10,710 nt of DNA from Candidatus Levyibacteriota bacterium. GTDB lineage: Bacteria > Patescibacteriota > Microgenomatia > Levybacterales > UBA12049. The position numbers were made by a program, and so were the translations under genes. Positions 6,420 through 10,710 of this stretch are shown one piece after another; positions within the stretch are counted from its first letter, which is position 1; each line of letters starts with the position of its first letter. The DNA lies in contig JACQKR010000055.1 of the NCBI GenBank assembly GCA_016204425.1, positions 1 through 10,710 of the forward strand, in the 5' to 3' direction. The notes under the pieces were generated by a model, which worked only from the letters and a program-made list of their open reading frames with translations, searched no databases and was not told the DNA's origin.

Positions 6420-6428
6420 ATTCTAGCA
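6420..6428 (-). promoter_or_regulatory. Candidate extended -10 box upstream of prs paralogue B
   Basis: On the minus strand TGC-TAGAAT matches an extended -10 (5 of 6 plus the TG) and would give a leader of about 20 bases before the ATG at 6392. A second candidate, TATATA at 6401-6406, lies only 8 bases from the ATG and would make the mRNA leaderless. The sequence alone does not decide between them. Confidence 0.3.
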
Positions 6429-6456
6429 GGAAAAAAACCCTTTAGCAACTCATGCT

Positions 6457-6846
6457 CTAGGCTTTACCATCTCTTGCTATTTTTCTCCTTTTATCTTTAC
6501 CAAGTCCGCGAAGCCCGTTATCTTGAGATCGCCAACCTAATTTTAGTTCGTCGTCAGTACTTTCTTCATCTTTCTCAGTAATAGCACCCATTCTTGCTCT
6601 TTCCTGTCGAGCAGCGATCGTTCTTCTTCGTGCTCCGAGGTTTGGCCCTACTGGTGTCCGTTCGATAACAGGCATTGTTGCTTCCTCTACAGGCTGTTTC
6701 TGCCCATCATCTTCACCATGAAACACCTCTACTTCATCTGGTATCGGGAGATGTCCTCCTGGTAGAAGATCAGGACCTAGTATGATAACTATTTCCCTTT
6801 GTGAGCTTGCAGACCCGCCGCGTTCCAATCCTGCGTATAATTCCAT
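6457..6846 (-). CDS. Hypothetical hydrophilic protein, no recognised family
   Basis: I do not recognise this 129-residue protein. Residues 1-30 contain a possible strand (REIVIILGPDLLPGG). Residues 31-60 are acidic (PDEVEVFHGEDDGQ). Residues 60-130 are rich in Arg, Lys, Glu and Asp (LGARRRTIAARQERARMG, then EKDEESTDDELK) and look disordered or nucleic-acid binding; that is inference from composition. It has no Cys, no membrane segment and no signal peptide. The frame is open with an ATG at 6846 and a TATACT-like -10 about 20 bases upstream on the minus strand, beside a T-rich tract. It is divergent from the unknown gene at 6984, with 137 bases between the starts, and ends 65 bases before prs paralogue B, with which it could be cotranscribed. 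No homology supports it, so translation is uncertain. Confidence 0.55.
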   Translation of the reverse strand: MELYAGLERGGSASSQREIVIILGPDLLPGGHLPIPDEVEVFHGEDDGQKQPVEEATMPVIERTPVGPNLGARRRTIAARQERARMGAITEKDEESTDDELKLGWRSQDNGLRGLGKDKRRKIARDGKA

Positions 6847-6968
6847 ATTTAGTTGATCTGGAAAAAGTATAGCAAAAAAAAGTAAAATTGCTGTAAGTTA
6901 GCATACCTACTAAAGAATCTATAAATGACTCTTTCGAGACAGTTACTTTTTTCCGAAAATGAGCTTGT

Positions 6969-6976
6969 GATATAAT
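6969..6976 (+). promoter_or_regulatory. Perfect extended -10 box (TGATATAAT) for a leaderless gene
   Basis: TG-A-TATAAT ends 7 bases before the ATG at 6984; the TG starts at 6968. Transcription would start at or within a base or two of that ATG. No Shine-Dalgarno sequence lies between, which fits a leaderless message. Confidence 0.55.
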
Positions 6977-6983
6977 GCCTGCC

Positions 6984-7541
6984 ATGGCAGATGATCGAGG
7001 GATAAAACCAGCTCCTCCAGATGTATCTGAAGATGAAGCGCAGAAAGACCGCGAGCTTCTTGCAGAACTACTAGGTTATATGACCAAGTGGACTAAAGCA
7101 GCAAACCCATACCGATCTCACGAATCAACTGAAATTGATAAAGAAAGCGATATGACATTTTCTATTGTCGTAAGCGGCGATGACACCCACATTGTAAAAT
7201 ATGCTGACAAAGATGCTGAAGGTTATGACGTTGATATTTCGCTTGCAAAGCAAAATCGGGGAATATCAATGCACAAAATAAACCTTCAACAAAGAGGAAA
7301 TTCTGCCTTCCTGGTAGATCCTATCATGAATGAACCGATAAAAAACTTTACGACAGAGGTGATGTCGTATAAAAGTCGTTTTGGGTTAAACAGTGATCAG
7401 CATCGGGTTGTCGTTACGGTAAATGATATAGCAGGTATTCAATATATTGTGGATGAAAACGGTATGAGGAGAGAACCTCGACGAGAGCTAGAACATGTAT
7501 TATCCCCGATGCACATGTACACTCGCTCTTTGAAACTATAG
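6984..7541 (+). CDS. Hypothetical acidic protein, no recognised family
   Basis: This 185-residue soluble protein is not one I can place. The N-terminal 30 residues are acidic and Pro-rich (IKPAPPDVSEDEAQKDRELLAELLGYM), ending in a likely helix. From about residue 55 the pattern alternates in a way that suggests a mainly beta fold (MTFSIVVSGDDTHIVKYADKDAEGYDVDISL, then HRVVVTVNDIAGIQYIVDENG). The C-terminus is Arg-rich (MRREPRRELEHVLSPMHMYTRSLKL). No catalytic motif, Cys cluster, membrane segment or signal peptide is visible. The ATG at 6984 is chosen because a perfect extended -10 box lies just upstream; an in-frame ATG at 6975 overlaps that box. It is the only plus-strand gene between rpsU and recR, and with its divergent neighbour it separates ybaB from the prs-recR group. 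Coherent codon structure over 185 residues makes it likely real. Confidence 0.7.
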   Translation: MADDRGIKPAPPDVSEDEAQKDRELLAELLGYMTKWTKAANPYRSHESTEIDKESDMTFSIVVSGDDTHIVKYADKDAEGYDVDISLAKQNRGISMHKINLQQRGNSAFLVDPIMNEPIKNFTTEVMSYKSRFGLNSDQHRVVVTVNDIAGIQYIVDENGMRREPRRELEHVLSPMHMYTRSLKL

Positions 7542-7629
7542 ACAAAGTCATGCCGCAACCTGAAGGAAACCAAGTAGTTGAAGCCTCAACTCTTCCACAA
7601 TAGCTATACTGCAACTCATTTCAAAACCT

Positions 7630-7746
7630 GTCATCCTGAATAATGTCATTCCGGATTCATTTCGGAATCCCAATGGGATCCTGAAACCATTCGGCCTCGC
7701 TCATGGCGGGCAAGCTCAGGATGACTTACAGTCAGTTCAGCATGAC
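7630..7746. repeat. GTCAT...ATGAC palindromic element, copy 3 (nested, intergenic)
   Basis: The outer arms GTCATCCTGAA (7630-7640) and TTCAGCATGAC (7736-7746) are complementary at 10 of 11 positions. Inside is a second GTCAT start (7645) with a small GGATTC/GAATCC hairpin, and an internal GCTCAGGATGAC end (7713-7724), as though one copy had entered another. It lies between the convergent ends of the unknown plus-strand gene and ybaB. Confidence 0.75.
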
Positions 7747-7775
7747 AAAAGATGTTTTGGGATTAACCTGCACTA

Positions 7776-8072
7776 CTATTTTCCGCCGCCGAGCATGCCT
7801 GCGAGGCCACCCATTCCGCCGCTCATTTCCTGTAATTTCTTTGCAGCAACTTCCTGTGATTTCTTGACTGCTTCGTTGACAGCTTCTCTGATATCTTTAT
7901 CAGACCGTCCATTCGACTGGAGGTCTTGGATTTTCTGATCTCCCGAGATAACGATTGTCACACCATTTTTTTCAATGGTGATCTGCTCAGCCTGGAGCTG
8001 TCGCTGGATTTGCATTGCCTGATCCCGCATGCGCTTCAACTCGCCTAATTGTCCTAAAGGATTAAAACCCAT
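7776..8072 (-). CDS. ybaB: YbaB/EbfC family nucleoid-associated DNA-binding protein
   Basis: This 98-residue protein of the YbaB/EbfC family forms dimers that bind DNA and is commonly encoded just after dnaX. The N-terminal helix (LGQLGELKRMRDQAMQIQRQLQAEQI) matches the family's long coiled helix. The central strands (ITIEKNGVTIVISGDQKIQDLQSNG) are followed by the C-terminal helix (DIREAVNEAVKKSQEVAAKKLQEMSGG) and a Gly/Met-rich tail (MGGLAGMLGGGK). The length is typical. The ATG at 8072 has a clear Shine-Dalgarno sequence. It lies 134 bases downstream of dnaX, a gap largely filled by palindromic element copy 4. The usual third member, recR, is not adjacent. Confidence 0.93.
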   Translation of the reverse strand: MGFNPLGQLGELKRMRDQAMQIQRQLQAEQITIEKNGVTIVISGDQKIQDLQSNGRSDKDIREAVNEAVKKSQEVAAKKLQEMSGGMGGLAGMLGGGK

Positions 8073-8082
8073 ATTTCATTTC

Positions 8083-8090
8083 ACCACCTT
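8083..8090 (-). promoter_or_regulatory. Shine-Dalgarno sequence of ybaB
   Basis: AAGGTGGT on the minus strand lies 10 bases before the ATG at 8072. It fixes the ybaB start and shows that this organism does use Shine-Dalgarno initiation for genes inside transcription units. Confidence 0.7.
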
Positions 8091-8103
8091 TCCTTGATTG
8101 GAT

Positions 8104-8194
8104 GTCATCCTGAGGCCGAGCGTAAGCGAGGCCGTGAGGATCCCCTTATGCTTGTAAGGCGAAACTAAAGATTCTTCGCTTCACTCAGAATGAC
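8104..8194. repeat. GTCAT...ATGAC palindromic element, copy 4 (between dnaX and ybaB)
   Basis: GTCATCCTGAG (8104-8114) pairs with CTCAGAATGAC (8184-8194) at 10 of 11 positions. An inner hairpin is formed by GAGGCCG...GAGGCC-like units, followed by GGATCC. It begins after a CCTTGATTGGAT flank (8092-8103) that is shared, with one difference, by copy 5. Confidence 0.8.
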
Positions 8195-8206
8195 AAAATT
8201 TCTAAT

Positions 8207-9742
8207 CTATTTCGATTTCAATTCTACCGTAATAGTTATAGAATTGCCAATCAAGTCTTTGCAGACATTCTCCAAGAGTGTCTTCGCCTTCAGATCATCA
8301 AGCTTCTCCTTGTGGAATTTATATGCGGTTTCGATGACCAGTGCTTTCCCATCATAACTTCTCACGACACACCCGCGAAGAACACCGGCGACTGAATGGT
8401 TGTGCTCTTTGGTTCTAAGAATCAGACTTTTCCAGAATGTATCCATCCATTCCTGTGTCGGCTTCCCGTTTGCAGTGTACTGGAGCAGTGTTACCGGAGG
8501 CTCATTCATGCCTTCTTCTTTTTTTGCCGGCTTCGTTTTTGCTTTCGTATCAGCATACATCGCTTTCGCCTTTTCAATGTTTCCAATTTTTCTTTTGAGA
8601 CTCGGGATTGTTACCCCCTCTTTCTCATACACTCCTGTATCCGGTGCTGCTGCTACCCCGGATTCTTTTTCCTGACACCACTGAATAATCAAAATCTCAT
8701 AGGGTAACTGCGGTAAAACCGTATATTTCGCATCAGTATATGCCTTGGCTAACAATTGTAATAAATAAATTATTTCTTCATTGCTTAACTTTGAACTTTG
8801 AACTTTGAACTTTGAACTTTCTTCGACCCCCATTCGCGAAAGAAGCAATACATGCATGGTTTCCATAAGCTGCTGAAAAAAATATGAAACATCGACACCT
8901 TGATCATGAAGTGAAGCAATAAGGCTGATTGCACCTTTCACATCACGGTTTTCAAGAAACGTTACGATAGCCTGCATGTTGGCTGCGACACTGGTAACTT
9001 TGTATTTTTCTTCAATAAGCTCTTTGGTAATTTTCTTCCCGTCTGCATGGGCGGCAAGCTCCTCAAGGATCTTCGCGCCATCACGAAAACCGCCGTCTGC
9101 AAGCTTGGCAATAGTTTTTAAAATTTCCTGATCTACAATAATTCCCTCGCTTTTTACAATTCTCGTAAATGACCGGACGAGTTCCTCCTCGGTTGCGAAA
9201 TGAAACGGAATATGAAAACAACGGGATAGAATCGTCTGCGGTACTTTCTGAGGCTCTGTCGTGCAAAGCATAAAAAGTGCATGGGAGGGTGGCTCCTCGA
9301 GTGTCTTAAGAAGCGCATTAAACGCCTCCGTCGTCAGCATGTGCACTTCATCGATAATGTATATTTTTTTATGAGCGGCACTCGGCGCAAGACGTATCTT
9401 GTCTTTAAGGTCTCTTATCTCATCAATACCCCTGTTTGACGCCGCATCGATCTCCAAAATATCTAAATTGCTCCCGTTTGTTATCGATTTACATTGATCA
9501 CAATCATTGCACGGTTCTACATTTTCTTTTGATGGTTCCCTACCAATACAATTCACAATTTTTGCAATAATACGAGCAGTTGAGGTTTTCCCTAACCCTT
9601 TTGGTCCGGTGAAGAGAAATGCGTGCGGGAGTGCATCAAACGATGGACCTGCTTTGAGAAGGATAGCATGAAGCGTTTCCCGAAGGCTGACACTATCAAG
9701 ATCGGTTATTGTTTGCGGACGATATTTTCTGTAAAAAACCAT
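8207..9742 (-). CDS. dnaX: DNA polymerase III subunit gamma/tau (clamp loader ATPase)
   Basis: The clamp-loader motor has 511 residues. Domain order: VFYRKYRPQTITDL at the start, Walker A GPKGLGKT (46-53), a zinc module with Cys65, Cys78, Cys81 and Cys84, Walker B/DEVH (131-134), sensor 1 TTEPQKVP, the SRC arginine finger (173-175), sensor 2 GGFRDGAKILEEL (218-229), then a helical collar domain and a tau-like C-terminal domain (about 430-511). All ATPase residues are present. I place the start at the ATG at 9742 because the first residues MVFYRKYRPQ are the family's usual N-terminus. The open frame continues upstream to 9805 only because palindromic element 5 has no stop. Residues 309-319 (SSKFKVQSSKL) are encoded by tandem 7-bp repeats. 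An A7 run at residues 406-408 is a possible frameshift site. An AAGGA lies only 2 bases before the ATG, a weak binding site. Confidence 0.95.
   Translation of the reverse strand: MVFYRKYRPQTITDLDSVSLRETLHAILLKAGPSFDALPHAFLFTGPKGLGKTSTARIIAKIVNCIGREPSKENVEPCNDCDQCKSITNGSNLDILEIDAASNRGIDEIRDLKDKIRLAPSAAHKKIYIIDEVHMLTTEAFNALLKTLEEPPSHALFMLCTTEPQKVPQTILSRCFHIPFHFATEEELVRSFTRIVKSEGIIVDQEILKTIAKLADGGFRDGAKILEELAAHADGKKITKELIEEKYKVTSVAANMQAIVTFLENRDVKGAISLIASLHDQGVDVSYFFQQLMETMHVLLLSRMGVEESSKFKVQSSKLSNEEIIYLLQLLAKAYTDAKYTVLPQLPYEILIIQWCQEKESGVAAAPDTGVYEKEGVTIPSLKRKIGNIEKAKAMYADTKAKTKPAKKEEGMNEPPVTLLQYTANGKPTQEWMDTFWKSLILRTKEHNHSVAGVLRGCVVRSYDGKALVIETAYKFHKEKLDDLKAKTLLENVCKDLIGNSITITVELKSK
8519..8525 (-). 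promoter_or_regulatory. Candidate -1 frameshift or slippage site (A AAA AAA) in dnaX
   Basis: In the dnaX frame the codons GCA AAA AAA GAA place seven A in the X XXY YYZ phase required for a -1 shift. The -1 frame then reads AGA AGA AGG CAT GAA TGA, ending the product after about 413 residues, with the complete ATPase core but no tau-like C-terminus. The E. coli gamma form is made this way at A AAA AAG. No strong internal Shine-Dalgarno sequence or large downstream hairpin is evident. Confidence 0.4.
8791..8818. repeat. Four tandem copies of the heptamer TTGAACT inside dnaX
   Basis: TTGAACT is repeated exactly four times, with a degenerate fifth unit (TTAACT) before it. On the minus strand it encodes SSKFKVQSSKL. 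A change by one unit would shift the dnaX frame after the collar domain. The unit length matches the heptamer array in recR, though the word differs. Confidence 0.85.
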
Positions 9743-9757
9743 ATTCCTTAATTGGAT

Positions 9758-9833
9758 GTCATCCTGAAGGAGCGAAGCAACTGAAGGATCCCATGGAGAC
9801 TGCAAAGAGATTCTTCGCTACGCTCAGAATGAC
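9758..9833. repeat. GTCAT...ATGAC palindromic element, copy 5 (between ybeY and dnaX)
   Basis: GTCATCCTGA (9758-9767) pairs with TCAGAATGAC (9824-9833) at 9 of 10 positions. Inside are AGCGAAG, GGATCCCATGG and AGATTCTTCGCTACGCTC, the commonest cores of this family. It fills nearly all of the gap: 15 bases from the dnaX ATG on one side and 7 bases from the ybeY stop on the other. Confidence 0.8.
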
Positions 9834-9840
9834 AATAATG

Positions 9841-10224
9841 TTACTCGTGATGAACTCCAAGTAGATGTAGCAATCCGTGTTGAATCAATTCATCAACTTT
9901 ATCATCAACGAGCATATCATCCCGGGCGGCTTCTTTGATTATCTGGGGGTATGAGATAACAATATCCCCCAATCGCATTTTGTCTGTCGGTACGACCGTT
10001 GCTTCTCCTTCATTGATCGGAAAAGAAAGAATATTGGTCGTTCCTTCTTTATCCCGGTATTTTTTGTTGAGAACTCGCATCTTCCGATCCCCAATAATGG
10101 CAAGCGATATCTCAACAGGGCTTTTGATATTGTTTTCCTCAAGTGTCCGTGCGACCATCTGCTTCATTCGCTTTCTACTCACCTGGTAGCGGCTCTCAAC
10201 ATAAATAAGGACATTATGATTCAT
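9841..10224 (-). CDS. ybeY: Endoribonuclease YbeY (rRNA maturation factor), short C-terminus
   Basis: YbeY is a metal-dependent ribonuclease for 16S rRNA 3'-end maturation and ribosome quality control. The family core is clear: LNKKYRDKEGTTNILSFP (residues 52-69), MRLGDIVIS (82-90), and the zinc-binding helix HGLLHLLGVHH (116-126), in which His116, His120 and His126 fit the H-x3-H-x5-H pattern. Two oddities stand out. The residue before the last His is His instead of the usual Asp. The protein also ends one residue after the motif (HHE, then stop), at 127 residues, whereas most YbeY proteins run on for 15-30 more. The stop lies 7 bases from palindromic element copy 5, so the tail may have been lost when it inserted. 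The three metal ligands remain, so activity is plausible. The ATG at 10224 lacks an obvious Shine-Dalgarno sequence. Confidence 0.9.
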   Translation of the reverse strand: MNHNVLIYVESRYQVSRKRMKQMVARTLEENNIKSPVEISLAIIGDRKMRVLNKKYRDKEGTTNILSFPINEGEATVVPTDKMRLGDIVISYPQIIKEAARDDMLVDDKVDELIQHGLLHLLGVHHE

Positions 10225-10242
10225 AATATGTAATGCTTACGA

Positions 10243-10379
10243 AGGGTGGCAGCTGTGTAGGAATCCCACTAGCGCGCAGTTCGTTGAAACTTGTTTCACT
10301 CCGAACGAGCACTTGTGGGAAAACACAGCTGACAGGACCCTAAGTAAATAACAAAAGCGGCAGCCTGTCGGCAGAACCC
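10243..10379 (-). ncRNA. Candidate structured RNA between rpsU and ybeY
   Basis: The gap can fold into one long stepped hairpin. Pairing, by plus-strand positions: 10243-10247 with 10337-10341, 10250-10258 with 10323-10331 (CAGCTGTGT/ACACAGCTG, 9 perfect bp), 10265-10269 with 10315-10319 (CCCAC/GTGGG), 10271-10275 with 10309-10313 (one G-U), 10279-10283 with 10302-10306 (GTTCG/CGAAC), and 10285-10289 with 10294-10298, closed by a four-base loop. GACAGG (10331-10336) can also pair with CCTGTC (10364-10369), giving a possible pseudoknot or alternative fold. I put it on the minus strand because both neighbours are transcribed that way. It could equally be a bifunctional 3' UTR or 5' leader. I see no signature of tmRNA, RNase P RNA, SRP RNA or tRNA. 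Confidence 0.4.
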
Positions 10380-10414
10380 ATATTTATAAATGTACGAACG
10401 TGCGTTATCAAGAG

Positions 10415-10597
10415 CTAGACAATCTTGCGCTTGTTTCGACGTGCTTCTTCCTGTTTCAATTTCTTCGCGAGAGATGGCTTCAGGTAAAATTGCCGCCGTT
10501 TTGCCTCAGGAATAATTCCTGCATCAATAACTTTTCGAACAAATTTTCTAATAATTGCATCGTCTGTATCGCCGGGCATGCGCTTCACAAATACCAT
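10415..10597 (-). CDS. rpsU: 30S ribosomal protein bS21
   Basis: This 60-residue basic protein of the small subunit has the family pattern: VKRMPGDTDDAIIRKFVRKVIDAGIIPEAKRRQFYLKPS, including the conserved RR-FY-KPS segment, followed by a Lys/Arg-rich tail (LKQEEARRNKRK). The length is normal. In other bacteria bS21 sits near the anti-Shine-Dalgarno region of the 30S platform. The ATG at 10597 has a strong ribosome binding site. It is the first gene at the right end; the upstream 113 bases hold a hairpin and no other gene. Together with ybeY it forms a ribosome-related pair, separated by the candidate structured RNA. Confidence 0.93.
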   Translation of the reverse strand: MVFVKRMPGDTDDAIIRKFVRKVIDAGIIPEAKRRQFYLKPSLAKKLKQEEARRNKRKIV

Positions 10598-10605
10598 AAA
10601 AAAAC

Positions 10606-10614
10606 ACCCCCTTT
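10606..10614 (-). promoter_or_regulatory. Shine-Dalgarno sequence of rpsU
   Basis: AAAGGGGGT on the minus strand, followed by a G and a T-run, lies 8 bases before the ATG at 10597. It is the most G-rich ribosome binding site in the window, fitting a highly expressed ribosomal protein. Confidence 0.65.
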
Positions 10615-10617
10615 GCT

Positions 10618-10662
10618 AGAAGTTCTTAACGAGCTGCTTCATAAGCGAGTTCTAGAACTTCT
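10618..10662 (-). promoter_or_regulatory. Stepped hairpin in the rpsU leader
   Basis: AGAAGTTCT (10618-10626) and AGAACTTCT (10654-10662) are exactly complementary, with inner pairs AAC/GTT and GCTT-CAT-AAGC at the tip. It lies 3 bases upstream of the rpsU ribosome binding site. No T-run follows, so a translational or mRNA-stability role is more likely than termination; this is inference. Confidence 0.45.
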
Positions 10663-10710
10663 GCATCCTCCTAAGATCGCTCCGTGAGGCGTGAACGAAT
10701 AGTTCTGAAA
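10663..10710. other. Right-end stretch without a recognised gene
   Basis: The last 48 bases contain an AGGAGGATG on the minus strand (10664-10672), but the ATG it abuts opens a frame of only four codons (ATG CAG AAG TTC TAG). I see no promoter I would defend. It is probably the upstream part of the rpsU leader or the 3' end of the next transcription unit. Confidence 0.3.

Noticed and set aside
7550..7603. A 17-codon frame (MPQPEGNQ...) just after the unknown gene at 6984
   Set aside because: It is too short to support, has no ribosome binding site, and is probably a chance frame or the eroded end of the upstream gene.
8396..8707. Two plus-strand open frames opposite dnaX
   Set aside because: They are antisense shadows of a firmly identified gene, rich in Phe, Cys and Ser, with no initiation signals.
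9743..9805. Upstream extension of the dnaX frame by 21 residues
   Set aside because: The extra codons lie in palindromic element copy 5 and its flank, and the residues do not resemble any DnaX N-terminus; MVFYRKYRPQ at 9742 is the normal start.
2502..9833. CRISPR array
   Set aside because: The repeats are dispersed palindromes of variable length without regular spacing or unique spacers, and no cas gene is present; the 7-bp arrays have no spacers.
10225..10414. tRNA, tmRNA, RNase P RNA or SRP RNA between rpsU and ybeY
   Set aside because: No T-loop consensus, tag frame, GAGGAAAGTCC-type core or GGAAGGAAGCAGCC-type SRP core is present on either strand, so only an unclassified structured RNA is proposed.
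1..10710. Alternative genetic code (UGA as Gly or Trp)
   Set aside because: Conserved proteins contain no in-frame UGA, and UGA serves as the stop of the four-helix-bundle gene and of prs paralogue A.

Overview
The window looks like a chromosomal segment of a Candidate Phyla Radiation (Patescibacteria) bacterium, most likely of the Microgenomates group. The grounds are small, tightly packed housekeeping genes, several genes without a Shine-Dalgarno sequence but with a -10 box next to the ATG, an EamA-type transporter, a four-helix-bundle gene set in AT-rich repeats, and a low-complexity protein that resembles a Microgenomates-specific family. The lineage is an inference from gene content; no rRNA is present. 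UGA behaves as a normal stop, which argues against the Gracilibacteria/SR1 code.

Layout. Twelve of fourteen genes lie on the minus strand. Reading that strand from the right end: rpsU (bS21, 10597-10415); a 190-base gap that can fold into a long hairpin (candidate structured RNA); ybeY (10224-9841); dnaX (9742-8207); ybaB (8072-7776); a plus-strand unknown gene (6984-7541) with a divergent minus-strand unknown gene (6846-6457); two neighbouring but divergent PRPP synthetases (6392-5397 and 5335-4268); recR (4165-3449); a convergent plus-strand endonuclease/exonuclease/phosphatase gene (2682-3452) whose stop overlaps that of recR; a DUF59/MIP18-family gene (2418-2110); a four-helix-bundle gene (2066-1701); an EamA-like ten-helix transporter (1639-788); and a low-complexity protein gene (747-151).

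How the genes fit together. dnaX, ybaB and recR are a widely conserved bacterial cluster (clamp loader, nucleoid-associated protein, recombination mediator). Here dnaX-ybaB is intact, while recR lies 3.6 kb away beyond the unknown gene pair and the prs pair. rpsU and ybeY concern the ribosome. The prs pair supplies PRPP for nucleotide and NAD synthesis or salvage.

The most unusual aspect is mobile-looking palindromic DNA. A family of 76-134 bp elements bounded by GTCAT...ATGAC fills four intergenic gaps, and one further copy lies in frame inside recR, adding about 39 residues to its Toprim domain. A different, exactly 159-bp nested palindrome lies in frame inside the first prs paralogue, adding 53 residues. 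This resembles the protein-coding palindromic elements known from Rickettsia. In addition, recR and dnaX each carry four tandem 7-bp repeats inside the reading frame, and dnaX has a correctly phased A7 slippery run whose -1 frame stops six codons later, as in the tau/gamma system of E. coli dnaX.
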